This document shows positions 48,763 to 56,737 of a stretch of 64,000 nucleotides of DNA, one piece after another. The notes beneath the pieces were generated by a model. It did no database searches. It was not told the origin of the DNA and worked only from the letters and a program-made list of their open reading frames with translations. Positions within the stretch are counted from its first letter, which is position 1. Each line of letters begins with the position of its first letter. A program made the position numbers and the translations under genes. Source of the DNA: JANMDU01 sp031375105 (GTDB lineage Bacteria; Pseudomonadota; Gammaproteobacteria; Burkholderiales; Burkholderiaceae_C); NCBI GenBank assembly GCA_031375105.1, contig JANMHJ010000016.1, forward strand, positions 35,413 to 99,412, given 5' to 3'.

Positions 48763-48793
48763 ATGAGTCTGTACTTTATCGGTAAAACTTACA
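48763..48793 (-). promoter_or_regulatory. Candidate ECF promoter of tlpA
   Basis: On the minus strand TGTAAG (48793-48788), 18 bases, then GACTCAT (48769-48763). It sits between the divergent tlpA and sigma genes, 31 bp before the tlpA ATG. The match in sequence and spacing to the bufA upstream region supports a common sigma factor. Confidence 0.55.
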
Positions 48794-48834
48794 GAATCTG
48801 CGTTATAAACCCGTTGGCAATCCAAGGAGCCCCC

Positions 48835-49413
48835 ATGAGTTTTGAAAAAGAAGTCGCCGAGCAGCGCCTCTATTTGCTGAAATTTGCCCGCCTGCAACTG
48901 CGAAATGAAGCTTGGGCAGAGGATGCCGTGTCTGACACCCTGCTCGCAGCCATCGCCAAACCGCAAGCTTTTGGCGGCAAAGCGCAGCTACGCACTTGGC
49001 TGGTCGGCGTGCTCAAGCACAAGATCGTCGATACCCTGCGCGCCAATCTGCGCGAACCCAATGTGGCTGATATGCGCGGCGGCGCAGACGAAGGCGAATC
49101 CGAGGGTGATTTGATCGATGCTCTGGGCTTCAAACAAGATGGCCACTGTGCGGAAGCGCCCGCCGACTGGGGCAACCCGGATAGGGATCTGTCTCAGCGC
49201 CAATTCATGGCGGTGATGGATGCTTGTATTGCAAAATTACCAGCCGTCCAAGGGCGCTTGTTCCTCATGCGCGAGTGGTTAGAGCTCGATGCCGAAGAAG
49301 TGTGTAAGACTTTGAATATCACCTCTACTAACCTCTATGTGCAATTGCATCGCGCCCGCCTCAAGCTGCGTGAATGCCTACAACTGAACTGGTTTGGCCA
49401 GCAAGCCGCTTAA
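48835..49413 (+). CDS. ECF RNA-polymerase sigma factor
   Basis: A 192-residue sigma-70 family protein. Region 2 spans about 10-75 (LYLLKFARLQLRNEAWAEDA, VSDTLLAAIAKPQAF, LRTWLVGVLKHKIVDTLR) and region 4 about 130-190 (CIAKLPAVQGRLFLMREWLE; LNITSTNLYVQLHRARLKLR). It probably directs RNA polymerase to the buf and tlpA promoters in response to copper or thiol stress. ATG 48835 has AAGGAG upstream. The anti-sigma gene follows 13 bp later. Confidence 0.93.
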   Translation: MSFEKEVAEQRLYLLKFARLQLRNEAWAEDAVSDTLLAAIAKPQAFGGKAQLRTWLVGVLKHKIVDTLRANLREPNVADMRGGADEGESEGDLIDALGFKQDGHCAEAPADWGNPDRDLSQRQFMAVMDACIAKLPAVQGRLFLMREWLELDAEEVCKTLNITSTNLYVQLHRARLKLRECLQLNWFGQQAA

Positions 49414-49426
49414 GATCGTTTTCCTT

Positions 49427-49672
49427 ATGAGCTATCCCCTTCGCCGAACCTGTAAAGAAGTCGCCCACATGGTGGTGGCGATGCAAGATCGTCCTTTGAA
49501 TTTGAAGGAAACGGCCGCCCTGCGCCTGCATATGGCCATTTGCGAGGCCTGCCCCGGCTTTGAAAACCAATTTCTCACGATGAAAAGCGCGATGCGCCAG
49601 TGGCGCAACTATACTGGTGATGACGCTTCCGAGCCCACCACGCCCGCCTCGCCCGTCAGCCCGGCCAAATAA
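49427..49672 (+). CDS. Zinc-finger anti-sigma factor (ZAS type)
   Basis: An 81-residue protein with the anti-sigma zinc motif HMAICEAC (H-x3-C-x2-C) and the conserved upstream helix CKEVAHMVVAMQDRPL. It has no membrane helix, so it is a cytoplasmic anti-sigma that holds the ECF factor until metal or thiol stress displaces zinc. Start 49427 follows the sigma stop by 13 bp. The last 64 bp overlap the convergent BtuF-like gene. Confidence 0.88.
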   Translation: MSYPLRRTCKEVAHMVVAMQDRPLNLKETAALRLHMAICEACPGFENQFLTMKSAMRQWRNYTGDDASEPTTPASPVSPAK

Positions 49673-50439
49673 GCCAAACCCGCCACAGAGCGGCTGCCAT
49701 ACCAACTGAGCATTTCGCCGTCCACCAACTGCACCTGAGCATGCGGCAGCCAGTTTTTGACTTCGTGCACATGGCTTCCTAGGAAGCGGTAGGGCTCACT
49801 GGATAACAAAACGCGCTGCACATCAGCCAGCCAAGACTCATTGCCACGCAAGACCGGATAGCGCGCTGCGCCTGTTTCCCCGCCTTGCACCTTTGGCCAA
49901 GTCTGCCAACCGATCAAGCCAAGCATGCGGCTGATGTATGTGTCTTGCGCCACCGTCATCCACGGATCGCGCCAAATCAGATAGAGCACACGCTGCGGCG
50001 CGTGAGATCGCGTCTGAAAGTGCTGCAAGCCTGCATTTATTTGCTGTTTTAGCGTATCAGCCCTGATGGATATTGCGTAGATTGATTCTGAATTGATAGC
50101 AGATGTTTGCACCATCTGAAAGATTTGATCAATTAACGCGAGATTGTCTTGCGGCGTTTGCGGATGCGTCACGATCACTTGTGGCACAAATTCGCGCAGC
50201 GCATTCACTGTAGGCAATTCGTTCTCATCGATATTGACGATCACATGCGTGGGGGCGAGTTGTTTGATCTTCGCTACGTTCACATCTTTGGTGCCCCCGA
50301 TCTTCGGGATGGTGCTGACAAACTCAGCTGGATGAATGCAAAAACCCGTTCGCCCGACCAAATAACTGCCCAGCCCCAGATCGACCACCAATTCGGTGAT
50401 GCTGGGTACAAGACTCACGATGCGTGGCGCAGATGTCAC
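49609..50439 (-). CDS. BtuF-like helical-backbone metal-receptor protein
   Basis: A 276-residue member of the BtuF/FhuD-type fold. RIVSLVPSITELVVDLGLGS, VGRTGFCIHPAEF and IGGTKDVNVAKIKQLAPTHV are the usual N-terminal blocks, and LIWRDPWMTVAQDTYISRML the central part. No signal peptide is visible, so it may be cytoplasmic, as in cobalamin-binding homologues of unknown role. A family A repeat (50056-50102) codes for SAINSESIYAISIRADT. The 3' end overlaps the anti-sigma gene by 64 bp on the opposite strand. Confidence 0.8.
   Translation of the reverse strand: MTSAPRIVSLVPSITELVVDLGLGSYLVGRTGFCIHPAEFVSTIPKIGGTKDVNVAKIKQLAPTHVIVNIDENELPTVNALREFVPQVIVTHPQTPQDNLALIDQIFQMVQTSAINSESIYAISIRADTLKQQINAGLQHFQTRSHAPQRVLYLIWRDPWMTVAQDTYISRMLGLIGWQTWPKVQGGETGAARYPVLRGNESWLADVQRVLLSSEPYRFLGSHVHEVKNWLPHAQVQLVDGEMLSWYGSRSVAGLAYLAGLTGEAGVVGSEASSPV
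50056..50102 (-). repeat. Diverged family A repeat inside the BtuF-like gene
   Basis: TATCAGCCCTGATGGATATT, GCGTAGATT and the imperfect hairpin GATTCTGAATTGATAGC. Read along the gene it is hairpin first in the standard frame (AINSESIYAISIR). Confidence 0.65.
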
Positions 50440-50706
50440 AAAAAAGCTAAAAATAAAGGGTTTTTCAGGCCAACGCCTTGCTTTGCAGACAAAACTTTGA
50501 CAGTTCTTGATTCTGGCCGATAATCAAGTGGTGTGGATGTATTTTCTCACGGGCACGTCCGCGAGAAACCATATCTGCTCAGGTCAGGTGATCGGATACA
50601 AGTACAGCTCGAAGAATTTTGCAGTGCTCAGAACTCCGTCGCTTTTTTATTGGTTGGATAGGAGTCTGACGTCTACTTGGCGCGGGCATTGATAGGTAAA
50701 GACAAG
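50440..50706 (+). promoter_or_regulatory. Promoter and long leader of the RRM protein gene
   Basis: About 270 bp without a gene. It contains a hairpin candidate, TTTCTC (50543-50548) with GAGAAA (50563-50568), and a T-rich segment before the coding region. Genes for cold-inducible RNA-binding proteins often have such long structured leaders. No named element is recognised. Confidence 0.35.
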
Positions 50707-51279
<573 letters not shown>

Positions 51280-51410
51280 TCACAGTTGAAACGCGTCACT
51301 GACCGGATGGCGCATGAAAAAGCGGTCAAAGTTGGCAGAAACAGTCAAAATTTGACTGTTTCGCCACAGTTTTCCTTGTAATACAAAGGTTTCAAGGTAA
51401 AAATTCACAC

Positions 51411-52400
51411 ATGGCATGGCTTAACTGGTTTTCCGGCAAAAATAATACTGCTCGCGCTAACGCGCGGGCCCCTCACTCGGACGTTCTTTCGTCCCAGCAA
51501 ATGGACAACACGCGCCCCATGATGGGCGCTCGTCCGAGCGGCACTTCGGCGCAACCTGCCGCTGCCGTATCAAGTCAAAGACTCGAACAGCGACGCACTG
51601 AACGCAACGCAAAGCGCGAATTGTTGTTCCAAGTGGTGCGCGAATCCATGGTGCGCGTGGGCGTGCTGTCTTCTGCCTTCAAATTCAAAGTGCTCTCGCT
51701 CGATCAGCGTGGGCGCAGCTTTCTCGTGATGATCGAACTCTCGGCAGAGTTCAGCGGTGAAGTAGAAAAACTGGCTGAAATCGAATCCATGATCGCGCAA
51801 ACAGCGCGGCATCGCTTTGAAATCATCGTGCAAGCCGTCTACTGGCGCTATTTCAACGCGGCGACGCGTGCCGCCACAACCAGCGCACCCGCGCCACTGC
51901 TCGGCGCGATGCATGCGCCTGTTTCACGTCCTGCACCGCTTTTTGGCATGGAAGGGGCGGGTGCACCCTCCTCGCGCCCCAGCCCGCTGGCAGTGCCTTT
52001 GGCAGCGACACCTTCTGCACAGATTTTCCCCTCTTCACCAGCGACTCCGTCCGCATCCGTCGCTTTGCCGATCATCGCTGCCACGGCGGCGCATATCCCT
52101 TCTGGGGTCAAACCGGCTGCTAGCCCCGATGAGTTGAGTGATGACGAGGTGGCGGCGTTTCGCCGTGCCCTTGCTGCGGGTGCAGCACAGGGCGCAATGG
52201 CTGCACCTGCTGCCGCCATTGCAAACCCTGCCCAGCCCAGCAAACCCATGCCGGCTCCTGCCGTCAAGCCTGTGCCTGCGCCAAGCACGCTGGATAAAGC
52301 GCGCAGTAAGCTGCTGCTTACAGGCTATGAAGACACCGAGATGGCCGACGACGATCCGCTGCCCGCCCTGAGCGGCACGCAATACGGCGAGTTGCGCTGA
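51411..52400 (+). CDS. Conserved hypothetical protein with Ala/Pro-rich tail
   Basis: A 329-residue protein without a family I can name. A compact region of about 90 residues (about 58-150: RTERNAKRELLFQVVRESMV, KFKVLSLDQRGRSFLVMIEL, FEIIVQAVYWRYF) looks folded. The rest is low-complexity Ala, Pro and Ser. The N-terminus MAWLNWFSGKN is amphipathic and might touch the membrane. It precedes a Crp-like domain protein in the same direction. Confidence 0.65.
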   Translation: MAWLNWFSGKNNTARANARAPHSDVLSSQQMDNTRPMMGARPSGTSAQPAAAVSSQRLEQRRTERNAKRELLFQVVRESMVRVGVLSSAFKFKVLSLDQRGRSFLVMIELSAEFSGEVEKLAEIESMIAQTARHRFEIIVQAVYWRYFNAATRAATTSAPAPLLGAMHAPVSRPAPLFGMEGAGAPSSRPSPLAVPLAATPSAQIFPSSPATPSASVALPIIAATAAHIPSGVKPAASPDELSDDEVAAFRRALAAGAAQGAMAAPAAAIANPAQPSKPMPAPAVKPVPAPSTLDKARSKLLLTGYEDTEMADDDPLPALSGTQYGELR

Positions 52401-52466
52401 AAGCGCAGACATCGAGCGACGGGCCGTCGTCGCCGATTTCGACACAATACATCAGAGAGTGACCCA

Positions 52467-52916
52467 ATGAACGTGCGCCAGCTCGTGGATGCGATTGCCG
52501 CGCTAGATGCCAAAGACGCACTGCAATGCCGTTTGGGTCACGACGGCTGGAAATTGCTCGCTCCCTATTTGTCGATCAACTATTTGCAACCCGGTACCGT
52601 ACTGATCCATGAGGGTGGCAACGACCGCGTGCTCTACATTTTGGCCGAAGGCGAGCTCAAAGTGCAGGCACGTGGGCATGACATTGCATTGCTGCAGCCC
52701 GGCACAGTGGTCGGCGAGGGGACGTTCTTCTCCGGCGAGCCGCGCAGCGCCACGCTCATGGCCAGTAGCAATGGGGTCGCTTGGGGCTTGAGCTGGGAGA
52801 AATTCGATGCCATGTCGCACAAATACCCCAAGCTCGCGCTTGACTTGACCAAAGGCTTGGCTGCCGTGCTGGCCGTGCGCATGCGAGCTGCCATTCTCGT
52901 TGGGCAATTTGTCTGA
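52467..52916 (+). CDS. Cyclic-nucleotide-binding-like domain protein
   Basis: A 149-residue single cNMP-binding beta-barrel (YLQPGTVLIHEGGNDRVLYI; GTVVGEGTFFSGEPRSATLM). No DNA-binding domain follows. The phosphate-binding cassette normally ends GE(L/I)(A/G)LL...RA; here GEGTFFSGEPRSAT keeps the shape, so ligand binding is possible. It ends 15 bp before apt and probably shares its transcript. Confidence 0.82.
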   Translation: MNVRQLVDAIAALDAKDALQCRLGHDGWKLLAPYLSINYLQPGTVLIHEGGNDRVLYILAEGELKVQARGHDIALLQPGTVVGEGTFFSGEPRSATLMASSNGVAWGLSWEKFDAMSHKYPKLALDLTKGLAAVLAVRMRAAILVGQFV

Positions 52917-52931
52917 TCTCGCCCACCGCAT

Positions 52932-53492
52932 ATGGACACCTTGACCCAAACCCTCGCTGATTTTCTGCGTCACCATATCCGTACCGTGCCCGATTGGCCT
53001 GAGCCGGGCGTGCAGTTTCGCGACATCACACCTTTGCTGCAAAACCCGCGCGTCTTTCGTGTGTTGATCGATGCCTTCGTGCATCGCTACATGGAGACGG
53101 GCATGCGCCCAGATGTGGTTGCCGGGCTGGATGCGCGTGGCTTTATTTTGGGCTCGGTCGTGGCTTATGAGCTGGGCTTGGGCTTTGTACCCATTCGCAA
53201 GAAAGGCAAACTGCCTTTCACCACCGTGGAAGAAACCTACGAGCTCGAATACGGCAGCGCCACGGTGGAATTGCACACCGATGCGGTCCAAAGCGGTCAG
53301 CGCGTGCTGCTGATAGACGATCTGATCGCTACGGGTGGAACGATGATGGCTGGCAAGAAGCTCTTGGAAAAACTCGGCGCCACCGTGATGGAAGGTGCTG
53401 CGATTGTGGATCTGCCAGAATTGCAAGGCTCGCAACGCCTCAAAGCCACAGGCTTGCCACTGTTCACCTTGGTCAATTTCGCGGGACACTGA
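52932..53492 (+). CDS. apt: Adenine phosphoribosyltransferase
   Basis: A 186-residue purine-salvage enzyme turning adenine and PRPP into AMP. The PRPP loop is RVLLIDDLIATGGTM, and the preceding VVAGLDARGFILGSVVAYEL and FVPIRKKGKLPF are typical Apt blocks. Length is normal. It is in the same direction as the cNMP-domain gene. Confidence 0.94.
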   Translation: MDTLTQTLADFLRHHIRTVPDWPEPGVQFRDITPLLQNPRVFRVLIDAFVHRYMETGMRPDVVAGLDARGFILGSVVAYELGLGFVPIRKKGKLPFTTVEETYELEYGSATVELHTDAVQSGQRVLLIDDLIATGGTMMAGKKLLEKLGATVMEGAAIVDLPELQGSQRLKATGLPLFTLVNFAGH

Positions 53493-53706
53493 CAGCTTGC
53501 TGTAGAACGGCGGTGTTTGCCACGGTGATGATCACGGGCACTGCGCCATAGCGAGGGTCACACAGAGACAGCAGTTGATGAACTGCGTCACAGACGATGC
53601 CATTTCGGCACCAAATTTACAAAGCAGACACGCTTCTTTGCGTTTTGGCGTGTGCTGAGTGGCTGTATCAGGCGTTAAATGAACATCTCCACAACGAGGT
53701 TTCAAT

Positions 53707-54420
53707 ATGAATGCCACACTCGCTTCCCCCATGATGCCTGCAACGACTGCAACTTCCACCAAACCACTTTGGGCGGCTGTCGGCGTGCTCAGTGTTTGCG
53801 TATTCGCCATGGGCGCGACCTTGGTTCACGTGAACAAACGCACCGAGCCGTTGGCGCAGGCGGCAATACCTTTTTCATCCGCCATGGCTATGAACGCGCC
53901 CGCCGCGCTCAATCCGCCTGTGGCAGCCGTGGTGGAAGAGAAAATCATAGAAAAAGCGGCTCCTGCCCTTATAAAACCTGCGCAAAGTGCTCCTAAAATT
54001 ATAGCGAATCAAAGTGCACCTGCACCGGTGATGGCTCATAAAGATGCGTCTCCTGTGCCCGTCGTGGTCGCTCAAGCGCCTGCCAAGCCGGTGTGCATCA
54101 GCTGCGGCACGGTCGAGGCCGTCACGCCCATCACCCGCGAGGGGCAGGGTTCCGGTGTGGGCGTGATCGCAGGTGGCGTGCTCGGCGGCGTGGTGGGTAA
54201 CCAAGTGGGCAAAGGCACGGGCCGCGCGGTGGCGACTGTGCTGGGGGCGGTCGGCGGCGGCTTGGCGGGCAATACGATTGAGAAAAAGATGAAGAAAGAA
54301 ACCGCCTACTCGGTGCGCATCCGCATGGAAGACGGCAGCAGCCGCACCATTGAGCAAACCAGTGCCCCGATGGTGGGCAGCAAGGTCACGCTGGAAGGCA
54401 ATACGATGCGGCCAGCTTGA
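53707..54420 (+). CDS. Glycine-zipper (2TM) envelope protein
   Basis: A 237-residue protein. One N-terminal helix (LWAAVGVLSVCVFAMGATLV) anchors it, a low-complexity Ala/Pro linker follows, then VCISCGTVEAVTPI and a glycine-zipper domain (VGVIAGGVLGGVVGNQVGKG; TVLGAVGGGLAGNTIEKKMK) and a beta-rich end. The family (Rick_17kDa/SlyB-like) inserts into or stabilises the envelope. A family A repeat (53953-54006) codes for ALIKPAQSAPKIIAN in the linker. Its paralogue is encoded convergently at 54492. Confidence 0.85.
   Translation: MNATLASPMMPATTATSTKPLWAAVGVLSVCVFAMGATLVHVNKRTEPLAQAAIPFSSAMAMNAPAALNPPVAAVVEEKIIEKAAPALIKPAQSAPKIIANQSAPAPVMAHKDASPVPVVVAQAPAKPVCISCGTVEAVTPITREGQGSGVGVIAGGVLGGVVGNQVGKGTGRAVATVLGAVGGGLAGNTIEKKMKKETAYSVRIRMEDGSSRTIEQTSAPMVGSKVTLEGNTMRPA
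53953..54006 (-). repeat. Family A repeat in the glycine-zipper gene
   Basis: AAAGCGGCTCCTGCCC, TTATAAAACCTGCGCAAAGT and the hairpin GCTCCTAAAATTATAGC. Translated as ALIKPAQSAPKIIAN, hairpin-last frame. Confidence 0.85.
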
Positions 54421-54441
54421 GCGCACAATGAAATGCCCATG

Positions 54442-54470
54442 AAAAAACCGCAGCAAGGCTGCGGTTTTTT
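54442..54470. terminator. Bidirectional terminator between the two glycine-zipper genes
   Basis: AAAAAACCGCAGC and GCTGCGGTTTTTT form a perfect 13-bp stem with a three-base loop, with A and T runs on both sides, so it can end transcripts from either strand. Confidence 0.9.
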
Positions 54471-54491
54471 CTTTTGATAGGGCTCAAGCCA

Positions 54492-55124
54492 TCAAAGCTT
54501 TGTCACTGTGTTTGCTGCTGAATCGAGCTTGACGCTGTTGCCAACAGCCCAAGTGGGGGCCGCCTCTGATTCGTAGCTGCGCATGCTGCCGTCTTTGAGC
54601 TGGATGCTGGTGATGTGGATGGTTTTGCGGTTCATGCGCTTTTGGATTTCGTTGCCAAGCACGGCGCCACCGACCGCACCGCCCACAGTAGCCACGCTTT
54701 TGCCGTCGCCTTTACCGACCTGGCTGCCGAGCAAGCCACCACCGACTGCGCCGCCGATGATGCCTAAAGCGCCACCTTTGCCCTTGCGTTTTTCGCTGCG
54801 CACTTCTTTCACAATGCCGCAGGTGTCGCACAGCGCGGCCACTTGCAGAAGGCGAGCTTTTTCAGCTTGTGCAGCCTGAGCGGCCGCGGTGTCTTGCGCT
54901 ACCTTTGCATTCGCCGCGTCTTGCGCTGCTTTGGCCTTGGCCTGCGCCTCCGCCGCTTCTTTGTTGGCTTTGTCGGAAGCAGCTTGAGCAGCGGCCAAAT
55001 CTTGTTGGGCTTTGACCTGCGCTGGGGTGAGAGGCGCGGTGGTTGCAGTTTGGGCTTGCAGGCCGATAGCGGCACTGGTGAGCAGGGCTGCTAAAAGCAG
55101 AGAAAAGCTGCGCGGGTGTTTCAT
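54492..55124 (-). CDS. Glycine-zipper (2TM) exported protein, paralogue
   Basis: A 210-residue protein with a signal peptide (MKHPRSFSLLLAALLTSAAI, ending GLQAQ). A helical Ala/Lys/Glu-rich region (about 35-90, coiled-coil-like) is followed by CDTCGIVKEVRSEKRKG and a glycine zipper (GIIGGAVGGGLLGSQVGKG; TVGGAVGGAVLGNEIQKRM). The C-x2-CG-x-V-x-x-V motif is shared with the convergent neighbour, showing common origin. ATG 55124 gives the signal peptide directly. Confidence 0.85.
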   Translation of the reverse strand: MKHPRSFSLLLAALLTSAAIGLQAQTATTAPLTPAQVKAQQDLAAAQAASDKANKEAAEAQAKAKAAQDAANAKVAQDTAAAQAAQAEKARLLQVAALCDTCGIVKEVRSEKRKGKGGALGIIGGAVGGGLLGSQVGKGDGKSVATVGGAVGGAVLGNEIQKRMNRKTIHITSIQLKDGSMRSYESEAAPTWAVGNSVKLDSAANTVTKL

Positions 55125-55269
55125 AGGAATCTCCTCAAGGGGTTGGATGATGCCAATGTAACGTGCGCCAAGCCGCTGTGGAAGACGCGAAATCCCGGCT
55201 TTGTGACAAAGTTGTGTTGCTGATGGCGTTTTGGGGTGCGTGGGCAACAGAGTGGGTTGAAATCTGCGC

Positions 55270-56184
55270 TCAGCTCAGCACAACCGAGCTCAAACGACGG
55301 CGGTAGGTGGCCACGGTTGGGTCTTCTGGCGGGATATGGCCGTCCGCCACCTTGGGTTTGGGCAGCTCGATCAGATCGAGCACGGCGATGTAGAGCTTGC
55401 GTGCTTTGCCCTCTTGGCCACCTTCTTTGTCCCAAGCTTTGTCACGCATCAGGATTTCCAGCAATTCGTCGAGTGCAGCGGTGTATTGGGCTTGGGATAT
55501 CAGGGCTTGCGCATAGGCAAAGCGGGCTGTGAAATCGCGTTTGCTTACAGAAATCTTTGAATCAAAATCGGCTTTTGCCGTTATAAAATCGGCGTTGTTA
55601 GCTATTGAATTAATAGCAATGAAGAGCATCTGAATACTCTCATAGCGGCGCACCACACTCACTTTATTGGCCACAGCAGCAAAGGCTTTTTGCGCAGCAT
55701 CTACCTTGCCTGCCAGCAGCGCGGCTTGCAAGTAATTAAAGCGTACGTTGTCGTCATCAGGGGCTTGGACGATGGCATCATGCAGCGCGGCGAGCTTGTC
55801 TTCCTCACTCACAGGTAGCAGCTCTTCCACGGGTAACTCAGGCTCAGCAGATTCATCGGCGGGCGGCAAATGCTTATCCAAGAAGGCTTTGAGTTGGCTC
55901 TCAGGCAATGCGCCCATGAAGCCGTCCACCGGCTGGCCGTTCATCATGAGGATGCAGGTGGGGATGCTGCGGATGCCGAAAGCGGCTGAGAGCTGTTGCT
56001 CCGCGTCAGAGTCGATTTTGACGAGTTTGAAGCGCCCGGCGTAGTCAAGTTCGAGTTTTTCGAGCATCGGCCCGATGGTTTTGCAGGGACCGCACCATGG
56101 GGCCCAGAAATCGAGCAAGACGGGGATGCTGTTGGAGGCTTCAACGACTTCGGTCTCGAAGTTGGCGATGGTCACGTCAATCAT
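55270..56184 (-). CDS. Thioredoxin with C-terminal tetratricopeptide region (CnoX-like)
   Basis: A 304-residue protein. Residues 1-110 are thioredoxin with WCGPC in LLDFWAPWCGPCKTIGPMLE. The C-terminal 180 residues are helical repeats (FNYLQAALLAGKVDAAQKAF; ARFAYAQALISQAQYTAALD) as in CnoX/YbbN, a redox-linked chaperone partner of GroEL. A family A repeat (55564-55619) codes for FIAINSIANNADFITAKADF between repeats. ATG 56184 is preferred over a TTG at 56193. purE is divergent. Confidence 0.9.
   Translation of the reverse strand: MIDVTIANFETEVVEASNSIPVLLDFWAPWCGPCKTIGPMLEKLELDYAGRFKLVKIDSDAEQQLSAAFGIRSIPTCILMMNGQPVDGFMGALPESQLKAFLDKHLPPADESAEPELPVEELLPVSEEDKLAALHDAIVQAPDDDNVRFNYLQAALLAGKVDAAQKAFAAVANKVSVVRRYESIQMLFIAINSIANNADFITAKADFDSKISVSKRDFTARFAYAQALISQAQYTAALDELLEILMRDKAWDKEGGQEGKARKLYIAVLDLIELPKPKVADGHIPPEDPTVATYRRRLSSVVLS
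55564..55619 (-). repeat. Family A repeat in the thioredoxin gene (near consensus)
   Basis: AAAATCGGCTTTTGCC, GTTATAAAATCGGCGTTGTTA and the perfect hairpin GCTATTGAATTAATAGC (55601-55617). In the gene it is hairpin first in the standard frame (AINSIANNADFIT). Confidence 0.9.
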
Positions 56185-56242
56185 GGGGTTCAATCAAACT
56201 AGGTATACAGGGATCTGGGGGCGGCTGCTTACAATCCAAGGG

Positions 56243-56737
56243 ATGACGCAAACAAACCTTCAAGTCGGTGTGGTGATGGGTTCCAGTTCAGACTGGGACA
56301 CGATGCAACACGCTGCGCAGATTCTCACAGATTTTGGTGTTCCCCATGAATGTCAGGTGGTCTCGGCCCATCGCATGCCGGACGCGATGTTTGCCTACGC
56401 AGAAAGCGCGGCGATGCGCGGCTTGCAGGCGATCATTGCCGGTGCAGGTGGCGCGGCGCATTTGCCGGGCATGCTGGCGGCCAAAACCACTGTGCCTGTG
56501 CTGGGCGTGCCTGTGGCCTCCAAGCATTTACAGGGCGTGGATTCGCTGCACAGCATTGTGCAGATGCCCAAAGGCATTCCGGTGGCCACATTTGCCATTG
56601 GCGCGGCGGGCGCAGCCAATGCAGCGCTGTTTGCTGTGGCAATGCTGGCTTTGCATGATGCGGTTTTGGCTCAAAAGCTGAAAGATTTCCGCGCGGCGCA
56701 AACGAAAACTGCCGCTGAGATGAAGGTGGGCTTATGA
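56243..56737 (+). CDS. purE: 5-(carboxyamino)imidazole ribonucleotide mutase
   Basis: A 164-residue class I PurE that converts N5-CAIR to CAIR. VGVVMGSSSDWDTMQHAA, SAHRMPDAMFAYAESA, AGAGGAAHLPGMLAAKT and VPVASKHLQGVDSLHSIVQM are diagnostic. purK follows with ATG/TGA overlap, the usual PurE-PurK pair. Confidence 0.96.
   Translation: MTQTNLQVGVVMGSSSDWDTMQHAAQILTDFGVPHECQVVSAHRMPDAMFAYAESAAMRGLQAIIAGAGGAAHLPGMLAAKTTVPVLGVPVASKHLQGVDSLHSIVQMPKGIPVATFAIGAAGAANAALFAVAMLALHDAVLAQKLKDFRAAQTKTAAEMKVGL

Noticed and set aside
48781..48815. CAGAATCTGCGTTATAAACCCG resembles the family A core and end
   Set aside because: No hairpin is attached, and it lies in the sigma-gene promoter; likely chance or a TATAAA-like -10 box.
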